Source: Ahniella sp.
GTDB taxonomy: Bacteria > Pseudomonadota > Gammaproteobacteria > Xanthomonadales > Ahniellaceae
NCBI GenBank assembly: GCA_016712105.1
Contig: JADJRU010000020.1
Location: 55,620 to 119,619, forward strand
Length of the DNA: 64,000 nt
Direction: 5' to 3'
Made by a program: the position numbers and the translations under genes
In this document: in pieces, positions 18,145 to 25,953 of the stretch
How positions within the stretch are numbered: the first letter of the stretch is position 1
Layout of the letters: every line of letters begins with the position of its first letter
The notes under the pieces: generated by a model
The model's database searches: none
The model's input: only the letters and a program-made list of their open reading frames with translations
What the model was told of the DNA's origin: nothing

Positions 18145-18819
18145 ATGTTCGATCCGCAGAAGTTGTTGATGGGTATGGTCGGTGATGCCATGGGCGGCGC
18201 CTTCGGTGGCGGCCGCAAGAAGAACAAGAAGGGCAATTCCATGTTCCGTACCGGCAACTTGGCTGGCAAGGCCGCGCTCGGACTCGGGGCGCTGGGTGTT
18301 GCCATGGCCGCATATGAGCACTTCCAGCAACAGAAGGCTGCACCAGCGCCGGTGATGCCGCCGACCCCGACGCCGACGCCGGTCCGGCCGGTCATGACGC
18401 CGGTTCAGGCGGGTCCGATCCTGCCGCCACCACCGCCGCCGGCATTCAAACTCGAGAACCTGAGCGCTGAGGAAGCCGAGGCCGTTCTGTTGGTCCAGAC
18501 GATGATCGCGGCGGCCCACGCCGACGGACTGATCGACGCCGAGGAGCGGGCGCGTATTGTCGCGCGTGCCGGCGAAGCGGGTCTGGACGCCGGTACGCGG
18601 ATGTTCCTGGAAGCCCAACTGGCGTCGCCGCCCAGCCCGGATGAACTCGCGGCACGCACGCGACCGGATCAGGTCGACGAAGTGTATGCAGCGGCTTTGT
18701 TGGCGATCCGCATCGACTCCGAGGCGGAGCGTCGGTTCCTGGCCGCGTTTGCAAAGAAGCTCGGCATGGATCCCACGCGCCAGCAACAGATTCAGGAAGC
18801 GCTGCTGACCTCGGCCTGA
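18145..18819 (+). CDS. DUF533/TerB-like protein with Pro-rich linker
   Basis: A 224-residue protein in three parts. The Gly-rich basic N-terminus MFDPQKLLMGMVGDAMGG leads to a hydrophobic stretch (GKAALGLGALGVAMAAYEHF). A Pro-rich linker of about 40 residues follows, including a run of prolines. The C-terminal helical domain (ETVLLVQTM-like, AAHADGLIDAEERARI) resembles DUF533 (YebE) and the TerB fold. Homologues are inner-membrane-associated proteins of unknown activity. ATG 18145 is chosen over an upstream start at 18109 because it begins the family sequence. It precedes the GYF_2-AIM24 gene by 120 bases. Confidence 0.78.
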   Translation: MFDPQKLLMGMVGDAMGGAFGGGRKKNKKGNSMFRTGNLAGKAALGLGALGVAMAAYEHFQQQKAAPAPVMPPTPTPTPVRPVMTPVQAGPILPPPPPPAFKLENLSAEEAEAVLLVQTMIAAAHADGLIDAEERARIVARAGEAGLDAGTRMFLEAQLASPPSPDELAARTRPDQVDEVYAAALLAIRIDSEAERRFLAAFAKKLGMDPTRQQQIQEALLTSA

Positions 18820-18939
18820 TCCGCCCGTGCCGCCGGTAGTGAAACCGTCCCGGTTAACATTCTGTTGGGGTTGGCGCGTCACACTGCGCCGACCGTTTTT
18901 TCATGCCCATTCAAACCTAAACCCGCAAAGGAGTGTTCC

Positions 18940-19944
18940 ATGCATCAGTGGTACCTGAGCTACAACGGACAACAGATCGGCCCGCTGGACACAGTTGCTG
19001 CCATCCAGCAGGCGCAGCAGAACCCGAATGGTTTTGGCTGGCGTCAGGGTTTTGCCGAATGGCTTCCGATCAGCAAGATCGGCGAGTTGAGTCCGGGTGC
19101 ACTGTCCGTGCCGGCGCCGCCGGTTGCCGGTGCTCAATCCTCGGCTGATGTCATTGATTACAAGATCCACGGCCACGAGATGCAGTTCGTTGAAGTCGAA
19201 TTGGATCCGGGCGAGAGCGCCGTCGCTGAAGCCGGATCGATGATGTACAAGGAGCCGATCATCCGCATGGAAACCGTGTTCGGTGATGCCTCGGCGCAAA
19301 GCCAGGGCAGCGGCCTGATGGGCAAACTGATGTCGGCCGGCAAACGATTGATCACCGGTGAGAGCCTGTTCACCACGGTGTTCACGCACGGTGGCAGTTC
19401 CGGCAAGGCCAAGGTGGCGTTTGCGGCGCCTTATCCCGGCACGATTCTGCCCTTGCCCCTGACGAACTACGGCGGTCGCATCATCTGCCAGAAGGATTCG
19501 TTCCTGTGCGCCGCGCGCGGCGTGTCGATCGGACTGTTCTTCCAGAAGAAGGTCATGACCGCGCTGTTCGGCGGCGAAGGGTTCATCATGCAGAAGCTCG
19601 AGGGCGACGGGCTCGTATTCGTGCATGCCGGCGGCTGTGTCGTCGAGCGTGAACTGAAAGCCGGCGAATGCCTGGAAGTGGATACCGGCTGTGTGGTGGC
19701 CATGACCTCGTCGGTTCAGTTCGATGTGATCCCGGTCGGCGGCGTGAAGTCCATGTTGTTCGGTGGCGAAGGTGTGTTCCTGGCAAAAATGACCGGCCCG
19801 GGCCATGTCTGGATGCAGTCCTTGCCGTTCTCGCGTATGGCTGGCCGCATGTTTGCCGCGGCGTACCAGAAGGGCGGCAGCAAGGAAGAAGGATCGGTGT
19901 TGGGTGGACTCGGCGGTATCCTCTCCGGAGATCGCGGTTTCTGA
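18940..19944 (+). CDS. GYF_2-AIM24 (TIGR00266) family protein
   Basis: Two recognisable domains in 334 residues. Residues 1-50 (HQWYLSYNGQQIGPLDT, FAEWLPISKIGEL) form a GYF_2 peptide-binding domain. From about 65 onward is an AIM24/TIGR00266 domain, a double beta-helix-like fold (SMMYKEPIIRMET, GEGFIMQKLEGDGLVFVHA, VMTSSVQFDVIP-like region). Start ATG 18940 is supported by AAAGGAG at 18927-18933. No signal peptide is visible, so it is probably cytosolic. In bacteria the AIM24 domain has no firm biochemical role. It lies between the DUF533 and DUF4139 genes. Confidence 0.85.
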   Translation: MHQWYLSYNGQQIGPLDTVAAIQQAQQNPNGFGWRQGFAEWLPISKIGELSPGALSVPAPPVAGAQSSADVIDYKIHGHEMQFVEVELDPGESAVAEAGSMMYKEPIIRMETVFGDASAQSQGSGLMGKLMSAGKRLITGESLFTTVFTHGGSSGKAKVAFAAPYPGTILPLPLTNYGGRIICQKDSFLCAARGVSIGLFFQKKVMTALFGGEGFIMQKLEGDGLVFVHAGGCVVERELKAGECLEVDTGCVVAMTSSVQFDVIPVGGVKSMLFGGEGVFLAKMTGPGHVWMQSLPFSRMAGRMFAAAYQKGGSKEEGSVLGGLGGILSGDRGF

Positions 19945-19990
19945 TCTACTGGACAGTCTGTTGAACAGCAGTCTGGCAGTCGCTTGACGA

Positions 19991-20020
19991 TGGCTGAACC
20001 GGTGAAACCCCGGTCAGCCA
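19991..20020. terminator. hairpin after the AIM24 gene
   Basis: TGGCTGA (19991-19997) pairs with TCAGCCA (20014-20020), extended by CCGG/CCGG inside, with a loop of GTGAAAC. It starts 46 bases after the AIM24 gene stop and 44 bases before the DUF4139 start. No T-run follows, so termination efficiency is uncertain. Confidence 0.4.
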
Positions 20021-20063
20021 TCCGCACGTTGAAAGGTAACGCCCCATCCAATTGGAGTTTCCC

Positions 20064-21548
20064 ATGCGTCGTACCGTGCTTGCCCTTGGAGTTGCCCTCG
20101 CCATGTCCTCGACCCAGGCTGCCTCACCCGATTTTTCGCTGACGATCTACAGCTCGGCGCAGCCCGGCCAGTTGAACCCCGAAGCGCTGAAGAACTACGG
20201 CGTGGCGCTGCCCGGTTATGCCTTGGTACGGGATCGCCGTCCGCTGGACCTCGAGCAGGGGCGGGCAGAACTTCGGTTCTCGGATGTGGCGGAGCGCATC
20301 GACCCGACCACGGTCAGTTTTGCGTCCTTGACCGACCCGGATGGTACGCGCGTACTCGAACAGAATTATCAGTTCGACCTGGTTGACGGGCAGAAACTGC
20401 TGGGCAAATTCATCGGCGAGAAGATCTCCGTCGACCAGATTCGTGGCAACGAAGTCGAGCGCATCACCGGGCGATTGATGTCGGCCACCGGTGGCCTGAC
20501 CTTGATGAAGGAATCGGGCGAGGTACAGACGCTCACGCACTACGCCAACGTGCAATTCCCGGCATTGCCGGGCGGTTTGATCACCAAGCCGACGCTGGTC
20601 TGGCTGGTCGACGCCAAACGTGGCGGCCAACATGATGCGCAGGTGTCGTATCAGACTCAGGGCATGACCTGGTGGAGTGACTACAACGTCATTCTGTCCG
20701 GGACCGAAGACAACTGCCGGATGGATCTCTCGTCCTGGGTGACGATTGTGAATCAGTCCGGCGCCAGTTTTCCGGCGGCCGAACTCAAGTTGATCGCCGG
20801 TGAAGTCAACCGCGCACCCGCAGCAGTGGCGCCGGCGGGGATGATGATGAAATCACGGGTGATGGAGATGTCCGCCGAGGCCGACACGTTCCAGGAAGAA
20901 AGCCTGTTCGAATATCACTTGTACAAACTGGGTCGACGCACCGATCTGCCGCAGAACTCGACAAAACAGCTGGAGCTGTTCCCGGCGATCGTCGGCTCGA
21001 AGTGCACGCGTGAACTCGTGTTCACGGCCAGCGAACTGCCGTATCGCTGGTGGGGCCCGCTGACCGATCAGGGGTACAACGCCACCCGCGATGGCGAGGT
21101 GGGCGCGTACCTTGAGTTCGACAACAAGGAAGCGAACGGCATGGGCCTGCCGCTGCCGGCTGGTCGCGTGCGGGTGAATCAGGCGTCGGAAGACGGCAGC
21201 CTGGGGTTCATCGGCGAGGACCTGATCAAACACACGCCGCGCAACGAAAACGTGCGCATCAAACTCGGCAAGAGTTTCGACGTGGTGGGTGATCGCAAGC
21301 AGACCGATTTCCGCATCGACAACGACAAGAAGTGGATCGAGGAAAGTTTCGAGATCACCGTACGCAACCGCAAGCAGGTGGCGACCAAAGTGGTCGCGCG
21401 GGAATACCTGTACCGCTGGAGCCAATGGTCCGTCACGCAGCACAATCGCGAGTTCGCGAAGCGGGATGCAGCAACCATCGATTTCCCGCTGACCATCGAG
21501 GCCGATGGCGAGGCCAAGGTGAAATACACGGTGCGCTACACCTGGTAA
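20064..21548 (+). CDS. secreted DUF4139 domain protein
   Basis: Predicted periplasmic or exported protein of 494 residues with a signal peptide RRTVLALGVALAMSSTQAA cleaved before SPDF. The body contains the DUF4139 beta-rich domain: NVQFPALPGGLITKPTLVW, TQGMTWWSDYNVIL, and the C-terminal YLRWSQW-like segment ending in VKYTVRYTW. Function is unknown in the family. ATG 20064 is preferred, with TTGGAG at 20052-20057 ahead; an in-frame ATG-like start at 20052 would fall on that site. It is the last gene of the three-gene plus-strand group that begins at 18145. Confidence 0.82.
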   Translation: MRRTVLALGVALAMSSTQAASPDFSLTIYSSAQPGQLNPEALKNYGVALPGYALVRDRRPLDLEQGRAELRFSDVAERIDPTTVSFASLTDPDGTRVLEQNYQFDLVDGQKLLGKFIGEKISVDQIRGNEVERITGRLMSATGGLTLMKESGEVQTLTHYANVQFPALPGGLITKPTLVWLVDAKRGGQHDAQVSYQTQGMTWWSDYNVILSGTEDNCRMDLSSWVTIVNQSGASFPAAELKLIAGEVNRAPAAVAPAGMMMKSRVMEMSAEADTFQEESLFEYHLYKLGRRTDLPQNSTKQLELFPAIVGSKCTRELVFTASELPYRWWGPLTDQGYNATRDGEVGAYLEFDNKEANGMGLPLPAGRVRVNQASEDGSLGFIGEDLIKHTPRNENVRIKLGKSFDVVGDRKQTDFRIDNDKKWIEESFEITVRNRKQVATKVVAREYLYRWSQWSVTQHNREFAKRDAATIDFPLTIEADGEAKVKYTVRYTW

Positions 21549-21562
21549 GGCGCAAAAAAAAC

Positions 21563-21607
21563 CCTTCTCCCGTTTACGGGAGAAGGTGGCCGAAGGCCGG
21601 ATGAGGG
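21563..21607. repeat. REP-like palindrome (CCTTCTCCCGT family)
   Basis: Arms 21563-21573 and 21576-21586 are 11-base reverse complements (CCTTCTCCCGT / ACGGGAGAAGG), followed by GGCCGAAGGCC and GGATGAGGG. A nearly identical element is at 57063-57108, with an inverted relative at 57145-57187. An A8 run precedes it, so on the minus strand it could act as a terminator for the agmatinase-like gene; it also lies just after the DUF4139 gene. Confidence 0.8.
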
Positions 21608-21701
21608 AAATCTGGCGCAAAGCTACTGGTCGATGCATGGTCTTGCCCGGATCGGCAGAGACCACCGCGGCTTCTCGTGCGATGCAATCGCCAGCTACCG
21701 A

Positions 21702-22667
21702 TCAACCCCGTGTGCTGGCCACCACCGCAATCAATTCATGCGCCACGCTGGCCCCAGCCAGCGCCGTCATGCCGGCATGGTCATAGGCCGGAGCCACTTC
21801 GACTACATCCATGCCGACGATGTTGAGGCCCGCCAGCCCGCGAATCAGCTGCAGCGCCTGATGGGTGCTGAAGCCGCCGCAGACGGGTGTGCCCGTGCCC
21901 GGTGCAAATGCTGGATCGAGGAAATCGATGTCGAACGTGACGTAACAGGGTGCGGTGCCGACCCGACCACGAATCGCCTGGACCGCTGCGGGCATACCCA
22001 GTTCGTGCAGGGCGTTGCCGGTGACGACCTGATAGCCGTGTGTTTCGGCGTTGAACGTGCGCATGCCCAACTGGATGGATCGGGCTGGGTCGACCACACC
22101 TTCTCGCGCAGCATGGAAGAACATCGAGCCGTGGTCGATGCGGAATTCGGATTCGGCCCAGGTATCACAATGGGCGTCGAAGTGGATCAGCGACAGAGCG
22201 CCAAAACGTTCGTGTAATGCGCGCAGGATCGGCAAGGACACGAAGTGATCGCCACCGAGCGCCAGCGGCAATACGCCCTGGGTAATGATCTGCCGGAAAT
22301 GGGCGGTGATCTGCGCCGGGATCCGATCCGGAAAACCCTGGTCGACCAACAGGTCCCCGGTATCGATCACGTTCAAGCGATCAAACGGATCAAACGGCCA
22401 GGAATAAGGTCGGCACCATGCCAGCGAAGCGGATGCCTCGCGCATCGCGCGCGGGCCAAATCGTGCGCCAGGCCGATTCGTCGTGGCGAGGTCAAACGGC
22501 ACGCCCACGATCGCGACATCGGCGCCCGTGAGATCTTTGGTGTAACTGCGTCGAAGAAAACTCAGTGCGCCCGAAAAAGTCGGTTCGCTGCGGGTGCCAT
22601 ACGGCGTCTCGCGCGTGAATGCCTGATCGGTACTGGCCGGAAGCCAGTTTGGTTCGTCCTTGCCCAT
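21702..22667 (-). CDS. speB: ureohydrolase (agmatinase / guanidinobutyrase type)
   Basis: Binuclear Mn-dependent ureohydrolase of 321 residues. Metal ligands are visible in LALGGDHF, HFDAHCDTW and FDIDFLDPAFAPGTGTP, and the C-terminal VEVAPAYDHAGMTA is typical of agmatinases and related enzymes. It hydrolyses a guanidino compound to urea plus an amine, putrescine if agmatine is the substrate. The neighbouring pyruvate-dependent aminotransferase and aldehyde dehydrogenase also fit guanidinobutyrate or guanidinopropionate as substrate, so the exact specificity is open. It follows ald on the same strand with an 80-base gap. Confidence 0.8.
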   Translation of the reverse strand: MGKDEPNWLPASTDQAFTRETPYGTRSEPTFSGALSFLRRSYTKDLTGADVAIVGVPFDLATTNRPGARFGPRAMREASASLAWCRPYSWPFDPFDRLNVIDTGDLLVDQGFPDRIPAQITAHFRQIITQGVLPLALGGDHFVSLPILRALHERFGALSLIHFDAHCDTWAESEFRIDHGSMFFHAAREGVVDPARSIQLGMRTFNAETHGYQVVTGNALHELGMPAAVQAIRGRVGTAPCYVTFDIDFLDPAFAPGTGTPVCGGFSTHQALQLIRGLAGLNIVGMDVVEVAPAYDHAGMTALAGASVAHELIAVVASTRG

Positions 22668-22747
22668 CGATCCTCCGGCAGACGGCCGAAATGGGTGGTC
22701 TCATGCACCGACAGGCTGTCTTCCGACAGCCTGTCGAGCAAACTTGC

Positions 22748-23863
22748 TCAGGACTTCAGTGCGTCAGCAGCCGGCACGTAGTCGTAGCTCAAATCGCGAG
22801 CCACTGCTTCATACGTGATCTTGCCCTTGTGGACGTTCAAGCCATTCAGCAAATGCGCATCATCGAGCATCGCCTGCTTGCCCTTGTTGGCGAGTTGCAC
22901 GGCAAACGGCAAGGTCGCATTCGTCAGCGCAAACGTCGAAGTACGGGCGACACCACCCGGCATATTGGCGACGCAGTAATGAATCACGCCGTCCACTTCG
23001 TAGGTCGGGTTCTGGTGCGTCGTCGGTTTGCTCGTCTCGAAGCAGCCGCCCTGATCGATGGCCACGTCCACGAGCACTGAGCCGGGACGCATCATGCCGA
23101 GGTGCTTGCGCGAAACGAGCTTCGGCGCTGCGGCACCCGGAATCAGCACCGCGCCGATCACGAGATCGGTGGTCGGCAGCAGGTCTTCAATGGCATCAAT
23201 CGTCGAGTACAACGTGGTGATCTTGTCGCCATACAACTCATCGAGGTACTTGAGGCGGTCCAGCGAACGGTCGAGGATGGTCACTCGCGCGTTCAAACCC
23301 ATCGCCATACGCGCGGCATTGATGCCGACCACGCCGCCACCGATCACCAGCACTTCCGCAGGTTTCACACCCGGTACACCGCCGAGCAGCACGCCGGAAC
23401 CACCCTGGGCCTTTTCGAGCGCATGGGCGCCAGCCTGGATCGACATGCGTCCGGCGACTTCGCTCATCGGCGCCAGCAGCGGCAGGCCGCCTTTGCGGTC
23501 GGTGACGGTTTCGTAGGCGATCGCGGTACAACCGGACTTGATCAAGCCTTCGGTCTGTTCGGGATCCGGTGCCAGATGCAGGTAGGTGTAAAGCAACTGG
23601 CCTTCGCGCAGCATGGCGTACTCGACCGGCTGCGGTTCCTTGACCTTGATGATCATGTCGGCGCGTTTGAAGATTTCCGCCGCGCTATCGACGATTTCGG
23701 CACCGGCCCGCTCGTACAGGTCGTTCGTCAGGCCAATGGCCTTGCCGCCGTCGCGCTGCACGAGCACCTTGTGGCCATGCGACATCAGCTCGCGCGCACC
23801 CGCAGGCGTCAGCCCGATGCGGTATTCGTGGTTTTTGATTTCCTTCGGTACACCAACAATCAT
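22748..23863 (-). CDS. ald: alanine dehydrogenase
   Basis: NAD-dependent L-alanine dehydrogenase (alanine to pyruvate plus ammonia), 371 residues, the usual length. Signature parts are VGVPKEIKNHEYRIGLTP at the N-terminus with the substrate-binding Arg, the Rossmann motif VIGGGVVGINAARMAMG, Lys and His residues in KEPQP and LHLAP, and VDVAIDQGGCFETS. ATG 23863 is chosen because GGGAGG lies six bases ahead on the minus strand. Placed 44 bases after the pyruvate-dependent aminotransferase, it can turn the alanine made by that enzyme back into pyruvate. Confidence 0.95.
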   Translation of the reverse strand: MIVGVPKEIKNHEYRIGLTPAGARELMSHGHKVLVQRDGGKAIGLTNDLYERAGAEIVDSAAEIFKRADMIIKVKEPQPVEYAMLREGQLLYTYLHLAPDPEQTEGLIKSGCTAIAYETVTDRKGGLPLLAPMSEVAGRMSIQAGAHALEKAQGGSGVLLGGVPGVKPAEVLVIGGGVVGINAARMAMGLNARVTILDRSLDRLKYLDELYGDKITTLYSTIDAIEDLLPTTDLVIGAVLIPGAAAPKLVSRKHLGMMRPGSVLVDVAIDQGGCFETSKPTTHQNPTYEVDGVIHYCVANMPGGVARTSTFALTNATLPFAVQLANKGKQAMLDDAHLLNGLNVHKGKITYEAVARDLSYDYVPAADALKS

Positions 23864-23907
23864 CACAGCCTCCCGGGCGGATAAGGGCAAAACGGTTTCG
23901 ACACGGA

Positions 23908-25263
23908 TTATGACGTTTCGCGGATCACTTCGACGAGTGTCGAGAAGATCCGGTCGATATGGGATTTTTCGAGGATCAGCGGCGGCGACAAGGCAATCAC
24001 GTCACCGGTGACGCGGATCAGCAGGTCCTTCTCGTGGAAGCACTTGGTGAACACGTCGTAGGCGCGCGCACCCACTGCTCCGGGTCGGGATGCCAGCTCG
24101 ATCGCACCGATCAGTCCGAAGTTGCGGATATCGATCACGTTCGGAAGGTCACGCAACGCGTGGATCTTCTCTTCCCAATACGGCCCGAGTTCGATCGCCT
24201 TGTTGAACAGGTTCTCTTCGGCGTAGACGTCGAGCGTTGCCAGTGCTGCCGCGCAGGCCAGTGGATGGCCGGAGTAGGTGTAACCGTGGAACAGTTCGAT
24301 CGCGCCTTCCGGGCCATTCATGAAGGTGTCGTGGATGGTGTTCGATGCGAACACCGCACCCATCGGCACCGCGCCGTTGGTCAGACCCTTGGCGCAGGTG
24401 ATCAGGTCGGGCACGACGTTGTAACGCTGTGCCGCAAAGGCGTTGCCGACACGACCGAAGCCGGTGATGACTTCGTCGAAGATCAGCAGGATGCCGTGTT
24501 TGGTGCAGAGGGCGCGCAACCGATCGAGATAACCCTTGGGCGGTAGCACCACACCCGCGCTTCCGGAAATGGGTTCGACAATGACCGCCGCGATCGTGCT
24601 CGGGTCATGCAACAGGGCAATACGCTCCAGATCATCCGCCAGCTCGGCGCCGTGTTCCGGCAGGCCCTTGCTGAATGCGTTGCGGCCGATGTCGAGCGTA
24701 TGGCGCATGTGATCGACACCCGGCAGCAGCGGGCCGAAGAACTTGCGATTGTTCGGCAGACCGCCGACCGAGATGCCTCCGAAGCCCACGCCGTGATAAC
24801 CCTTTTCGCGGCCGATGAAACGTGTCCGTTGGCCTTCGCCGCGGACGCGGTGGTAGGCCAGCGCAATTTTCAGCGCCGTGTCGACCGATTCCGAACCGGA
24901 ATTCGTGAAGAACACATGCTTGAGCGGATCCGGCGCGATCTCGGCCAGTCGCTCAGCCAGCAGGAACGGCAGCGGATGGCCCATCTGGAACGTCGGCGCA
25001 AAATCCATGGTGTGGATCTGCTGGCTGACCGCAGCGGTGATGCGCGCGCGGCCATGGCCGGCGTTCACGCACCAGAGTCCACCCGTTCCGTCGAGGATTT
25101 CCCGGCCGTCGACCGTTCGGTAGAACATGCCCGAAGCCGACGCCAATAGTCGCGGGTGCTTCTTGAATTGCCGATTCGCCGAAAACGGCATCCAGAATGC
25201 GTCCATCCGCTCCGGATGGCTGGTGGCAACGGCGGCGTAATGTTCTTGGAGATTTTCAGTCAT
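23908..25263 (-). CDS. omega-amino acid:pyruvate aminotransferase (class III)
   Basis: PLP-dependent class III aminotransferase, 451 residues. Lys292 in TCAKGLTNGAVPM is the expected Schiff-base residue and Asp263 in IFDEVITGFGR contacts the PLP ring nitrogen. The N-terminal signature DAFWMPFSANRQFKKHPRLL is that of beta-alanine/omega-amino acid:pyruvate transaminases (BauA type), which use pyruvate as amino acceptor. Substrates may be beta-alanine, GABA or a diamine. ATG 25263 is chosen because MTENLQEHY matches family starts. It heads a minus-strand operon with ald and speB and is divergent from the XRE-cupin regulator. Confidence 0.88.
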   Translation of the reverse strand: MTENLQEHYAAVATSHPERMDAFWMPFSANRQFKKHPRLLASASGMFYRTVDGREILDGTGGLWCVNAGHGRARITAAVSQQIHTMDFAPTFQMGHPLPFLLAERLAEIAPDPLKHVFFTNSGSESVDTALKIALAYHRVRGEGQRTRFIGREKGYHGVGFGGISVGGLPNNRKFFGPLLPGVDHMRHTLDIGRNAFSKGLPEHGAELADDLERIALLHDPSTIAAVIVEPISGSAGVVLPPKGYLDRLRALCTKHGILLIFDEVITGFGRVGNAFAAQRYNVVPDLITCAKGLTNGAVPMGAVFASNTIHDTFMNGPEGAIELFHGYTYSGHPLACAAALATLDVYAEENLFNKAIELGPYWEEKIHALRDLPNVIDIRNFGLIGAIELASRPGAVGARAYDVFTKCFHEKDLLIRVTGDVIALSPPLILEKSHIDRIFSTLVEVIRETS

Positions 25264-25345
25264 TTCCACGCTCCTGGCACGATAGGCGCGCACGCTAACA
25301 GTGTTGAAGAAACTTGACAACGGGAGACCGGAAACCCGGCAAAAA

Positions 25346-25374
25346 TTGACCACAAAGCGGGTAGGTGTTAATTA
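25346..25374 (+). promoter_or_regulatory. candidate sigma-70-like promoter of the regulator gene
   Basis: TTGACC at 25346-25351 and TAATTA at 25369-25374 are separated by 17 bases, inside the 134-base divergent gap between the aminotransferase and the XRE-cupin gene. Transcription would start near 25381, giving a short leader with CGGAGG at 25388-25393. This also argues against the upstream GTG at 25365. The match to the -10 consensus is moderate. Confidence 0.4.
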
Positions 25375-25397
25375 TTTCGCATCATTTCGGAGGTGTG

Positions 25398-25946
25398 GTG
25401 GACATTGGCATTCGCCTGATGGCGGTTCGCAAGACCAAGGGCCTGAGCCAGCGCGAGCTGGCCAAGCGTGTCGGCGTGACGAACAGCACCATCTCGTTGA
25501 TCGAACAGAACAAGGTGAGCCCATCGATCAGCTCACTGAAGAAGGTTCTGGATGGCATTCCGATCTCACTAGCCGAGTTTTTTACGCTCGACCTGCCGGA
25601 TGACGGGGCCGACGATCCGTTCTACCTGCCCGAGCAGATGCCCGATCTCGGCAACAACGAGATCCACTATTTCCTGATCGGTCAGCGCCGCAAGAATCGC
25701 CAGATGTGCATTCTGCGCGAAGTCATGCCGCCTGGATCGGATACCGGCGACACCATGCTGAGCCATGACGGCGAAGAGGGTGGGGTGATCGTGCAGGGCA
25801 AGGTCGAAATCACCGTGGGCGACGTGGTGCGTGTGTTGGGCCCCGGTGAGGCGTATTACTTCGAAAGTCGCAAACCCCATCGATTCCGCAACGTCGGCAA
25901 AGGCAACGCCATTCTGGTGAGTGCCTCGACACCACCCACTTTCTGA
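25398..25946 (+). CDS. XRE-cupin transcriptional regulator (PuuR-like)
   Basis: DNA-binding regulator of 182 residues. An N-terminal HTH_3 domain (KGLSQRELAKRVGVTNSTIS, then EQNKVSPSISSLKKVLDGI) is followed by a C-terminal cupin (about 110-178, MLSHDGEEGGVIVQGKVE, GEAYYFESRKPHRFRN) that probably senses a small metabolite. This layout is that of PuuR, the putrescine-responsive repressor. GTG 25398 is chosen, with GTG 25395 an equal alternative, because CGGAGG lies just ahead. It is divergent from the aminotransferase operon and seven bases ahead of the aldehyde dehydrogenase, so it likely controls both. Confidence 0.85.
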   Translation: MDIGIRLMAVRKTKGLSQRELAKRVGVTNSTISLIEQNKVSPSISSLKKVLDGIPISLAEFFTLDLPDDGADDPFYLPEQMPDLGNNEIHYFLIGQRRKNRQMCILREVMPPGSDTGDTMLSHDGEEGGVIVQGKVEITVGDVVRVLGPGEAYYFESRKPHRFRNVGKGNAILVSASTPPTF

Positions 25947-25953
25947 GATTCCC

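Noticed and set aside
23908..25263. assignment of the aminotransferase as a polyamine transaminase (SpuC)
   Set aside because: Its N-terminal WMPFSANRQF motif fits the BauA/omega-amino acid:pyruvate group better, so a general name is used.
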